From contig NZ_QPKJ02000008.1 of NCBI RefSeq assembly GCF_003344625.1, positions 108,527 through 172,526 of the forward strand: DNA of 64,000 bases, written 5' to 3'. Under the pieces are notes generated by a model that was not told the origin of the DNA, ran no database searches, and was given only the letters and a program-made list of their open reading frames with translations. A program made the position numbers and the translations under genes. Positions 8,234 to 18,480 of the stretch are shown piece after piece. Positions within the stretch are counted from its first letter, which is position 1, and each line of letters begins with the position of its first letter. Source of the DNA: Solirubrobacter deserti (GTDB lineage: Bacteria > Actinomycetota > Thermoleophilia > Solirubrobacterales > Solirubrobacteraceae).

Positions 8234-9358
8234 TCAGAAGCGAAGCACCGCGCCGATGCCGCCGAGCTCGTCCAGATCCGTGTGGTGGCGCACGACCATC
8301 GCGCTGGCGGACTGCTCGATCGCCTTCTCGATCGCCGGCTCGACGATGTTGTCCACCGGCTCGCCCTCGTCGCGGCCCTCCGGCAGCAGCAGCCCGGCCT
8401 GGAAGTCCACCCGGCCCGGGATCTGGAAGTTCTCCGCGATCAGCAGCGTCTCCACGCGCGCCTGGTTGAGCGCGTCCAGCACCTCGGCGATGCCGGCCGC
8501 GCCGCGCCCGCCCGTGCCGACGCCCTGCTGTAGCCGGTCCAGCGCCTCGCGCTCGAGGCGCATCTGGTGCGCGGTGATCTCGGTCGCCGCGGCTGCGCAC
8601 ACGTCGTCGAGCGACGCGTTCTCGATGTCCACGGAGATCTTGCCCGCGATCCGCTCGGCCAGGTACGGGTGCAGCTTGCCCTTGAACTCGGTGATCAGCT
8701 CCTCGGGCGCGCCGATCAGAATCCGGTCGGCCCCGCGCTTCTTGTAGAGGTCGAACGCGAGGTCGGCGGCGTTCTGGAGGTGGTCGGAGACCTCCTTGTC
8801 GACGGAGCGCTGGTAGCGCATCTGCGACCAGCCGCCCTGATCGTGCTGGGAGTGCACGTCGTCGACGAAGCGATCGGTCTCCTCGAGGCCCTCGTTGGGC
8901 CCGAAGAACAGCCGCGCGGCGCGGCGGTTGCTGAGCAGCACCATCCACATCTCGTCCGTGCCCTGGAGCACGAGCGGCTCGACGTACGGCGTGTCGTTGA
9001 CCACGACCTTGTTGTCCACGGGCCGCCGCAGCCGGATGACCTCCAGCAGATCGGCCGGGCCGCAGGCGTAGACTGCGACGGCGCGCGTGCCGTTCTGCGC
9101 GATGTCACCGCCCTCGAGGACGCCGCGCACGCGTTCGATGTCGTCGCGCAGCGCGAGCAGCTCATCGTGCGTCAGCCCCTCGGTCTCGTCGACCTTGTGC
9201 GACGCGTCCGTCAGGACCGAGGTGATGGCGGATGATCGCGCGTTCGCGGTGGCGAACTGCGTCGGGTCCAGATTCAGGAACACGGACAGCACGCGCCCCT
9301 GCTCAGGGTGCACGGCGGAGAGTGCCCGAAGGCGGGCCTGCGTGATCGGTTCGGCCAT
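8234..9358 (-). CDS. baeRF / Vms1-like (eRF1-fold) putative peptidyl-tRNA hydrolase
   Basis: 374 residues, cytosolic. The central segment QHDQGGWSQMRYQR (171-184) matches the glutamine-bearing loop of the VLRF1 domain found in Vms1/ANKZF1 and in bacterial release-factor-like (baeRF) proteins; Gln179 would be the catalytic glutamine. The fold order is as expected: an N-terminal beta/alpha part, then the VLRF1-like part and a C-terminal eL30-like part with ILIGAPEELITEFKG. Eukaryotic relatives release stalled nascent chains from peptidyl-tRNA on split ribosomes. The bacterial role is not established. It sits in a minus-strand run with an NTase upstream and an oxidoreductase downstream. Confidence 0.75.
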   Translation of the reverse strand: MAEPITQARLRALSAVHPEQGRVLSVFLNLDPTQFATANARSSAITSVLTDASHKVDETEGLTHDELLALRDDIERVRGVLEGGDIAQNGTRAVAVYACGPADLLEVIRLRRPVDNKVVVNDTPYVEPLVLQGTDEMWMVLLSNRRAARLFFGPNEGLEETDRFVDDVHSQHDQGGWSQMRYQRSVDKEVSDHLQNAADLAFDLYKKRGADRILIGAPEELITEFKGKLHPYLAERIAGKISVDIENASLDDVCAAAATEITAHQMRLEREALDRLQQGVGTGGRGAAGIAEVLDALNQARVETLLIAENFQIPGRVDFQAGLLLPEGRDEGEPVDNIVEPAIEKAIEQSASAMVVRHHTDLDELGGIGAVLRF

Positions 9359-9367
9359 TGCGGTCGC

Positions 9368-10009
9368 CTACCCCACGTTCGCGGCGGCCGAACCGGGTTG
9401 CGTCAACACGCGCACCCGGGTGTCACGGCCCCCGGTTGACGGACTCGCCTCGGGCAGGATCCCGAGGCCTTCCAGCATCACGAAGAACGCGCGCGCCCAG
9501 ACCGACTCGGTCGTGCGGGCGCGGACGTCCTTCCAGTCGATGCGCTCGCGCAGCGCGCGGGAGATGGCCAGCAGGGACTCGTAGCGCAGCGAGTGCTCAT
9601 CCAGAGCCATGAGCTTCGTCACGAGCACGTCCTCGAGCGCCATCACGCGCATCTCCATGCCGAGTACGGACATTACCTCGCCGCGCTCGATCAGGGCGTC
9701 GTCGACCGGCGTGCCCTTGGGGTGGTGGATCAGGTCGACGAGCGTCTCGCCGTCCCAGACCTTCACGAGCCATTCCTCCGGCGGGTCCTCGAAGCGCATG
9801 CCGGCGGCCCCGAGCGCCTCGACCGCACGGTCGATGTCTTCGGGCTTGAGCATCAGATCGAGGTCGTGACGGGTCTCCGGGCCGCCGCGCGCCCAGCTGG
9901 CGAGGCTCCCTCCGAGCAGGAACGGGACGTCCGCTTCACGCAGGGCTGCGGCGGACTTCTTCAGCGACGCCTCGAGATCCGAGAACGGGCTCTCCTCATC
10001 CGTGGACAT
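9368..10009 (-). CDS. Pol-beta-superfamily nucleotidyltransferase
   Basis: 213 residues. The segment LLGGSLASWARGGPETRHDL followed by DLML is the minimal nucleotidyltransferase motif, with the GGS helix turn and an Asp-X-Asp metal pair. The remainder is helical and acidic. Similar standalone proteins include AbiEii-like toxins and uncharacterised NTases, but no antitoxin-like partner is adjacent, so I do not call it a toxin. It ends 9 bp before the Vms1-like gene and is divergent from a phosphoesterase. Confidence 0.75.
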   Translation of the reverse strand: MSTDEESPFSDLEASLKKSAAALREADVPFLLGGSLASWARGGPETRHDLDLMLKPEDIDRAVEALGAAGMRFEDPPEEWLVKVWDGETLVDLIHHPKGTPVDDALIERGEVMSVLGMEMRVMALEDVLVTKLMALDEHSLRYESLLAISRALRERIDWKDVRARTTESVWARAFFVMLEGLGILPEASPSTGGRDTRVRVLTQPGSAAANVG

Positions 10010-10016
10010 GTGAACG

Positions 10017-10045
10017 GGCTACCCGGTGCCCACGATCGGGTAGCC
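10017..10045. promoter_or_regulatory. Inverted repeat in a 45-bp divergent intergenic region
   Basis: Arms 10017-10025 and 10037-10045 are a perfect 9-bp inverted repeat (GGCTACCCG / CGGGTAGCC) with an 11-bp spacer. It fills most of the gap between the divergent start codons of the NTase and the phosphoesterase, so a shared operator is plausible. Inference only. Confidence 0.45.
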
Positions 10046-10054
10046 GTTTCGGAT

Positions 10055-10861
10055 ATGAGTTCGATCGCCATCGACGGCCGCCCCGCCGAGCGGCGGGAGG
10101 AATGCCGGATCCGGATCGCCGCCGCGGGGGACATCCACTACGGGGAACGCGCCGACGACCGGGAGCGCGCGCGGGCGACGTTCGCCGCGCTCGAGGACCG
10201 CGTGGACGTGATCCTGCTGGCCGGTGACCTCACGACGCACGGTGAGCCCGAGCAGGCGCAGATCGTCGCCGACGCCGTGCGCGACGTCGGCGTGCCGGTC
10301 CTGACCGTGCTCGGCAACCACGACTGGCACGTCAACCGGGCGGACGACTTCAAGGCCGTCCTGCAGGAGGCGGGCGTGGTCGTCCTCGACAAGACCCATT
10401 CGCACGAGGTGCTCGACATCTGCGACACGCAGGTCGGGATCGCGGGCGTGAAGGGGTTCATGGGCGGCTTCCCCGGCTCGCACCTGCCCGACTTCGGCGA
10501 GCCGTCGCTGCGGGGCGTGTACCGCGAGAGCATCGAGGAGGCCGAGGCGCTCGACGAAGGGCTGCGGGCGATCCAGATGTGCGCGTTCCGGATCGTGCTC
10601 ATGCACTACGCGCCGACCACCGAGACGCTCGTCGGCGAGCGGGAGACGATCTGGACCTTCCTCGGCACCGACCGGCTCGCGCCGCCGCTGCTCGAGCACA
10701 ACCCGGACATGGTCCTGCACGGGCACGCCCACGCAGGCACGTTCGAGGGCCGCATCGGCGAGGTGCCGGTCTACAACGTCAGCGTGCCGGTGCTCGGCGA
10801 GGACTTCTGGGTCTTCGAGCTCACGGGTGAGCGTCGGCGCGTGCCCTCAGAAGTTCACTGA
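10055..10861 (+). CDS. Metallophosphoesterase (calcineurin-like)
   Basis: 268 residues. The five metal-binding blocks appear in order: AGDIHYGE, LAGDLTTHGEP, LGNHDWH, LMHYAPT and LHGHAHAG. These define a two-metal phosphodiesterase or phosphatase. There is no signal peptide, so it is cytosolic. Candidate activities are class III cyclic-nucleotide phosphodiesterase or a general phosphoesterase; sequence does not discriminate. The ATG at 10055 is preferred because the motif-bearing domain begins 20 residues later and the upstream part of the frame overlaps the divergent NTase gene. Confidence 0.9.
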   Translation: MSSIAIDGRPAERREECRIRIAAAGDIHYGERADDRERARATFAALEDRVDVILLAGDLTTHGEPEQAQIVADAVRDVGVPVLTVLGNHDWHVNRADDFKAVLQEAGVVVLDKTHSHEVLDICDTQVGIAGVKGFMGGFPGSHLPDFGEPSLRGVYRESIEEAEALDEGLRAIQMCAFRIVLMHYAPTTETLVGERETIWTFLGTDRLAPPLLEHNPDMVLHGHAHAGTFEGRIGEVPVYNVSVPVLGEDFWVFELTGERRRVPSEVH

Positions 10862-10894
10862 TCACGGCCCTTGCCGGATTCCATGTGCGGACAG

Positions 10895-11887
10895 TCACCC
10901 GCGGCCGGGCCACGAGATGCCGCGGCCCTTGATGTTCGCGGTCAGGTACGGCGGGTCCGAGCCCTCGGGCAGGTACAACAGCCACTGGGGCTCGCCGGCG
11001 CTGAACCCGATGTCCGGACGCAGGATCGCGTACATGGCGTTCTTGAGGCCCTTGGCGTACCTGCTCTTGGCCATGCGCTCGATCGCGCGCGGGTCGACGC
11101 GGGAGAGCCGGATCGTCTTGGTCTGCGCGCCGTTGGGCGCGCTGATGTCGCGGCCGGTGAGCTCGCCGTCGAACCCGAACTGGAGGGCGACCACGCGCCC
11201 GCCGGACTTCATCGCCACCGAGGCGCGCTCGGGCCAGACGGTGAGGTCGTACAGGGCGTCGCCCTCCTTGGCGGCGGCGTCGAGCACCTTATGCAGGTTC
11301 TCCGCGCGCATCAGCGAGTCGGGCTCGGCGCCGCCCGGCTCCGGGTTCTCCTCGCCGCTCAGCCGCAGGCCCTTGCCGTTGAGGTTGGCGATGAAGCTGT
11401 CGGGCTCCCCGCGCAGCATGTAGACGTTCCACTGGCGGCTGGAGCCGGTCAGCGAGAGGCGCTCCACGGGCTCGCCGGTCTCCTTGCGCGCGGCCTTGCT
11501 GATCCGGTCCAGGGCCTTGGGGTCGAGCTTGGCGACGGGCACGGTGCCGATCGGGTCGGCCTCGCCGACGTCGTCCTTCATCGAGCGCCCGGAGGCGTCG
11601 ATGCGGACGACCAGCCGCCGGCCTGAGTCGATCGCGGTCGCGTCGACCTCGAGCAGGTTGACGTTGAGCGACTGCAGCCGGCCGTCCGGGCCGAGCTCGC
11701 GCTCGAGCGCCTCGATCACGCGCTCGAAGTTCGCGGACTGCATGAAGTTGCCCTCGATGGAGGCGGCGTTGCCGCGGCCGTACTGGCCGGTGAGGTCGGC
11801 GGGCCCGAGCTCCCGCATGACCCAGAAGCCGCCGTAGGCGCCGGCGACGGTGGCGAGCAGGGCGAAGAAGACGGTGATCGCGCGCAT
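10895..11887 (-). CDS. Membrane-anchored hypothetical protein with large extracytoplasmic domain
   Basis: 330 residues: a single N-terminal hydrophobic helix (VFFALLATVAGAYGGFWVM) followed by a hydrophilic domain. Two similar halves are visible, each with a conserved pattern of a helix ending near LDAAAKEGDALYDLTVWP or ELGPDGRLQSLNVNLLEVDA, then a strand-rich part and a closing RIDPKAL/RVDPRAI ... RISKAA/RMAKSRY helix, suggesting an internal duplication. Start ATG 11887, 3 bp after the SHOCT-domain gene on the same strand, so the two probably form an operon. I do not recognise a family. Confidence 0.75.
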   Translation of the reverse strand: MRAITVFFALLATVAGAYGGFWVMRELGPADLTGQYGRGNAASIEGNFMQSANFERVIEALERELGPDGRLQSLNVNLLEVDATAIDSGRRLVVRIDASGRSMKDDVGEADPIGTVPVAKLDPKALDRISKAARKETGEPVERLSLTGSSRQWNVYMLRGEPDSFIANLNGKGLRLSGEENPEPGGAEPDSLMRAENLHKVLDAAAKEGDALYDLTVWPERASVAMKSGGRVVALQFGFDGELTGRDISAPNGAQTKTIRLSRVDPRAIERMAKSRYAKGLKNAMYAILRPDIGFSAGEPQWLLYLPEGSDPPYLTANIKGRGISWPGRG

Positions 11888-11890
11888 GGT

Positions 11891-12517
11891 CTAGAGCTCC
11901 GAGAGGATCCGCTTGCGCTGCTCGTCGTAGGCCGCGTCGTCGAGCAGCCCGGACGCCTTGAGCTGGTCGAGCTGGCGCAGCCGGGCCGCGATGTCCTCCG
12001 GGTCCTGCGCCGTCCGTGGCTGCCACTGCGGGGCGGGTGCTTCGAACGTGGGCTCGCGAGCCGGCTGCGGCCGTGGGGGCGGCGTCCCGAAGGTGGCGGC
12101 GACCGGCTGTGCCGGCTGCGGCACGGCGTGCCCGTGGCTGCGGCGGCGGCCGACGAACGGGACGGTGAACAGCACCATCGGCGCGGAGACGGCGGCGATG
12201 ATCTCCAGACCGGGGCGCGTGTCGTTCTCGTTGACGTCGAGGATGCCGAGCATCACGCCGGCGCCGACGGCGATGATCGCGGGGAGGATGAAGCGCAGCA
12301 GCGAGCTGGCCAGCGCCGCGCCGGCGAGCGCGACGAACGCGCCCAGGATCATCAGCACGATCATCTCGCCGAAGCCGTCCGGGCACGGCGCGCCGAGCAC
12401 GTTGCCGTACTCGTCGGTCCCGCAGCTGCCGTTCTCGATCGCCTGCGCGATCCCGTAGGTCATGAGGGAGAGCCCACCGGCAGCCGCTCCGAGTCCGATC
12501 GTCGTCCGTATGAGCAC
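11891..12517 (-). CDS. Membrane protein with C-terminal SHOCT domain
   Basis: 208 residues from GTG 12517 (VLIRTTIGLGAAAGG). The frame is open far upstream, but coding there would overlap the PLP-enzyme gene. Three or four hydrophobic helices lie in the first 115 residues, then a proline-rich linker, then a SHOCT domain (LRQLDQLKASGLLDDAAYDE) at the C-terminus. SHOCT domains are short helical modules often attached to membrane or phage-related proteins. The partner gene downstream encodes another membrane-anchored protein. Confidence 0.8.
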   Translation of the reverse strand: MLIRTTIGLGAAAGGLSLMTYGIAQAIENGSCGTDEYGNVLGAPCPDGFGEMIVLMILGAFVALAGAALASSLLRFILPAIIAVGAGVMLGILDVNENDTRPGLEIIAAVSAPMVLFTVPFVGRRRSHGHAVPQPAQPVAATFGTPPPRPQPAREPTFEAPAPQWQPRTAQDPEDIAARLRQLDQLKASGLLDDAAYDEQRKRILSEL

Positions 12518-12592
12518 GGCGCGATCGTATGGCCCGTCCGGAACCCCGCGCCATTCGGGGAACCGAACCTTTGGCGGGGGAGTACCGTCCGC

Positions 12593-13819
12593 GTGGTGAG
12601 CGTTACCCGCAAGGAGTTGCTGGCCGGGGGTGCGGCGCTCGCGCTCGTCGGCTGCGGGGAGAAGAAGTCCGCGGGGCCGGCGTTCTTCGCCCTCGATCCG
12701 CGCTGGCGCCACTTCGACGCGTTCCTGTTCGCCGCCCACCCGAAGCCGGTGCGCGACGCGATCGAGCGCCACCGGCGCGGGCTGGACGCGGGCGCGGCCG
12801 ACTACCTGCGGCGCCACGAGGCGGAGCTGGACGAGGCGGTGGCGGTCGCCGGCGCGCGGTATCTCGGCGTTCAGCCCGGGACGCTGGCGTTCGTCGACTC
12901 CACCACGATGGGGCTGGCGCTCACCTACCGCGGGCTCCTGCAACCGGGCGACGAGGTGCTCACGACCGAGCACGACCACTACGCGACGCACGAGTCGCTG
13001 CGGTTGAGCGGCGCGACGGTGCGCCGGGTGCGCCTCTACGACGATCCGGCGCAGGCGTCCGCGGACGCGATGATCGGCGCGCTCCGAGGTGCGCTGACCG
13101 AGCGCACGAAGGTCGTCGCGCTGACCTGGGTGCACTCGGGCACGGGCGTGAAGCTGCCGCTGATGAAGCTGCGCGCCGCGCTCGGCAACGCGGTCACGCT
13201 CGTGGTCGACGCCGTCCACGCGCTCGGCGTCGAGCCCGATCCCATCGACATCCACCTGTGCGACGTGCTGGTGGCCGGCACACACAAATGGCTGGGCGGG
13301 CCGCGCGGGACGGGCCTGATCTGGTCGATCAAGGCGTGGGACAAGATGGCGCCGGTGATCCCGTCGTTCGGCCGCGAGCCGTACGGCGCGTGGCTGCAGG
13401 GCGAGCCGGTCGGGCCCGTCGAGGCCGACCGGGTCGGCGAGCTGTTCACGCCCGGCGGCTATCACTCGTTCGAGCACCGCTGGGCGCTCGCACAGGCGTT
13501 CGACTGGCAGCACGGGCTCGGTCGCGCGCACGTCGCCGAGCGCACGCACGGGCTGGCGGAGCGCTTGAAGGACGGGCTGGCGCGCCTGTCGCACGTGCGG
13601 CTGGTCACGCCGCGCTCGCGGGAGGTGTCGTCCGGGATCGTGTGCTTCGACGTGGCGGGCATGCGCCCCGACCAGGTCGTGGACCGCCTGGGACGGCGCC
13701 GGATCCGTGCGTCCGTGACCCCGTACGCGGAGCAGCACGTGCGGCTCGGGACCTCGCTGCACGTGGACGCGAAGGACGTCGACGCCGCCGTGAGCGCTGT
13801 GAAATCGCTACGGGGGTAG
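12593..13819 (+). CDS. Lipoprotein-type class V aminotransferase (isopenicillin N epimerase / cysteine desulfurase family)
   Basis: 408 residues from GTG 12593; another GTG at 12596 is possible, and GGGGGAG at 12576-12582 is a fitting ribosome site. The N-terminus RKELLAGGAALALVGCG is a lipoprotein signal with lipobox Cys21, so the enzyme appears to be exported and lipidated. The rest is a fold-type I PLP enzyme: AFVDSTTMGLALTYRG, TEHDHYA, VDAVHALGV and AGTHKWLGGPRG with PLP-Lys232. Related CefD-like epimerases with Tat signals are known. PLP loading outside the cytoplasm would be unusual unless exported folded. Confidence 0.85.
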   Translation: MVSVTRKELLAGGAALALVGCGEKKSAGPAFFALDPRWRHFDAFLFAAHPKPVRDAIERHRRGLDAGAADYLRRHEAELDEAVAVAGARYLGVQPGTLAFVDSTTMGLALTYRGLLQPGDEVLTTEHDHYATHESLRLSGATVRRVRLYDDPAQASADAMIGALRGALTERTKVVALTWVHSGTGVKLPLMKLRAALGNAVTLVVDAVHALGVEPDPIDIHLCDVLVAGTHKWLGGPRGTGLIWSIKAWDKMAPVIPSFGREPYGAWLQGEPVGPVEADRVGELFTPGGYHSFEHRWALAQAFDWQHGLGRAHVAERTHGLAERLKDGLARLSHVRLVTPRSREVSSGIVCFDVAGMRPDQVVDRLGRRRIRASVTPYAEQHVRLGTSLHVDAKDVDAAVSAVKSLRG

Positions 13820-13861
13820 GCTCATTGACACGAAAATCCACTCCTACGGGAGCTTGAAACC

Positions 13862-16696
<2,835 letters not shown>

Positions 16697-16697
16697 C

Positions 16698-17753
16698 TTG
16701 CCGCTACCGGAGACCCTGCGCCGGCTGCTCACCGCAGCCGGCCCGTCCGGCTACGAGCAGGCGCCGGCCGCGGTGTTCCGCGAGGCGGCGTCGGCGTTCG
16801 CCGAGGTGAGGCACGACACCGTGGGCTCCACGGTCGCGCGCGTCCCCGGCACGGGCGGCGGGAAGTCGGTCGCGGTCGTCGGGCACATCGACGAGATCGG
16901 GCTGATCGTCCACCACATCGACGACGACGGGTTCCTGTGGTTCACCGGCGTCGGCGGGTGGGACCCGATCGTGCTCGTCGGCCAGCGGGTCGACATCGCG
17001 ACGCGCGGCGGGGTCGTTCCGGGAGTCGTCGGCAAGCGGCCGATCCACCTCATGAAGGAGGAGGACCGCAAGAAGGGCCCCGAGCTCAAGCACCTGCACA
17101 TCGACATCGGCGCCGCCGACGGGGATGAGGCGCGGCGCCTGGTGCGGATCGGGGACGTCGCCGTGATCGCCGGGGAGCCGTTGGAGTTTCCCGGCGGGCG
17201 GTTCGTCTCACGCTCGATGGACAACCGGCTCGGGTGCTACATCGCGCTGGAGGCCGCCCGGCTCGTGAGCGAGGCGGGCGGTGCGCCCGGCGACGTGTAC
17301 GCCGTCGCGGTCGCGCAGGAGGAGATCACCTTCGGCGGGTCGCACACCACGGCCTACTCGCTGGCGCCGGACGTGGCGATCGCCGTCGACGTGACCTTCG
17401 CCACCGATCAGCCGGGCATCTCCGAGCAGGAGCTGGGCAAGCACCGCTTCGGGTCGGGCGCCGTGCTGACGCGCGGCTCGACGCTGCACCCGCTGCTGTT
17501 CGAGCTGCTGCACGAGACCGCCGAGGCCGAGGGCATCCCGTTCACGATCGACGCCTCGGGCCGCGCCACCGGCACCGACGCCGACGCGATCCACCTCTCC
17601 CGCGCCGGCATCCCGACCACGGTCATCTCCGTGCCGCTGCGCTACATGCACTCGCCGGTGGAGATGGTGCAGCTCTCCGACGTGGACGCGGCGGCGCGGC
17701 TGATCGCCGCGTTCGCGCAGCGCCTCCCGGCCGACGTGGACTTCCGTAGGTAA
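16698..17753 (+). CDS. M42-family metallo-aminopeptidase (glutamyl aminopeptidase / endoglucanase family)
   Basis: 351 residues from TTG 16698, 1 bp after the aconitase stop. This is a cytosolic dinuclear aminopeptidase family. Metal and catalytic residues appear in VVGHIDEIGLIV, RSMDNRLG, VAQEEITFGGS, VDVTFATD and RYMHSPVEM. The TTG start is chosen because it gives the conserved LPETLRRLLTAAGPSGYE beginning; the frame further upstream lies inside acnA. It is followed after 1 bp by a HAD phosphatase. Confidence 0.92.
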   Translation: MPLPETLRRLLTAAGPSGYEQAPAAVFREAASAFAEVRHDTVGSTVARVPGTGGGKSVAVVGHIDEIGLIVHHIDDDGFLWFTGVGGWDPIVLVGQRVDIATRGGVVPGVVGKRPIHLMKEEDRKKGPELKHLHIDIGAADGDEARRLVRIGDVAVIAGEPLEFPGGRFVSRSMDNRLGCYIALEAARLVSEAGGAPGDVYAVAVAQEEITFGGSHTTAYSLAPDVAIAVDVTFATDQPGISEQELGKHRFGSGAVLTRGSTLHPLLFELLHETAEAEGIPFTIDASGRATGTDADAIHLSRAGIPTTVISVPLRYMHSPVEMVQLSDVDAAARLIAAFAQRLPADVDFRR

Positions 17754-17754
17754 G

Positions 17755-18423
17755 TTGCTCCTGCTGCTGTTCGACATCGACGGCACGCTGCTCCAGCGTG
17801 CTTCCGGTGAGCACGCGGCCGCGCTGCGTGCGGCGGCCGGCCGCGTGCACGGCGTGGACCTGTCTCGGGTGGACTCCGTCGAGTACGCCGGGCGGACCGA
17901 CCGCGCGATCGCGCGGGACCTGCTGGCCGCGGCGGGCGTCGAGGAGCTCGACGAGGCGTGGGTGGAAGAGACCGTGCGCGAGTACGAGCGGCTCTGCCCG
18001 CCCGACCTGAGCGCGACGGTCGCGCCGGGGATGGTCGAGCTGCTCGACGCGCTGGCGGCGCGCCCGGACGAGTTCCGGCTCGCGCTGGTCACGGGCAATC
18101 TCGAGCCGGTCGCGCGCCGCAAGCTGGGCGCGGCCGGGATCGGGCACTACTTCGAGCCCGGCCAGGGCGGGTTCGGCTCCGACGACGAGGACCGCGGCCG
18201 CCTGCCGGCGATCGCCCGCGGCCGAGCGAGCGACCCGGCGTGGCCGCGCGGACGGACCGTGGTGATCGGTGACACGCCGCGGGACATCCACTGCGCGCGC
18301 GTGGACGAGGTCCGCGTCGCCGCGGTGGCGACGGGCTCGTTCGGCGTCGAGGCGCTGGCCGAGGCGGACGCGGTCGTCGACGACGCCCGGTCGCTCCTGC
18401 CGGTGCTCGAAGATTGGCGCTGA
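17755..18423 (+). CDS. HAD-superfamily hydrolase (phosphoglycolate-phosphatase-like)
   Basis: 222 residues from TTG 17755. Motif I is LFDIDGTLLQ with nucleophile Asp and acid/base Asp; motif II is LALVTGN and motif IV GDTPRDIHCA. The helical cap between motifs I and II is of the C1 type as in Gph-like enzymes. The substrate is unknown. It is the last gene of the acnA-M42-HAD run and ends just before a nested hairpin. Confidence 0.9.
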   Translation: MLLLLFDIDGTLLQRASGEHAAALRAAAGRVHGVDLSRVDSVEYAGRTDRAIARDLLAAAGVEELDEAWVEETVREYERLCPPDLSATVAPGMVELLDALAARPDEFRLALVTGNLEPVARRKLGAAGIGHYFEPGQGGFGSDDEDRGRLPAIARGRASDPAWPRGRTVVIGDTPRDIHCARVDEVRVAAVATGSFGVEALAEADAVVDDARSLLPVLEDWR

Positions 18424-18428
18424 CCCCC

Positions 18429-18475
18429 CCGAGTGCTCAGTTTGTCAACCTCTGGTTGACCGATCGAGCACTCGG
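18429..18475. terminator. Nested inverted repeat, bidirectional terminator
   Basis: Outer arms 18429-18438 and 18466-18475 are a perfect 10-bp inverted repeat (CCGAGTGCTC / GAGCACTCGG). Inside it, 18444-18450 and 18454-18460 (GTCAACC / GGTTGAC) form a second 7-bp stem with a 3-nt loop. It fills the gap between two converging genes, so it can end transcription from both sides. Confidence 0.75.
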
Positions 18476-18480
18476 CGAGA

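Noticed and set aside
9368..10009. Toxin-antitoxin (AbiEii/MenT-like) interpretation of the nucleotidyltransferase
   Set aside because: No adjacent small antitoxin gene; neighbours are housekeeping-like and in the same run.
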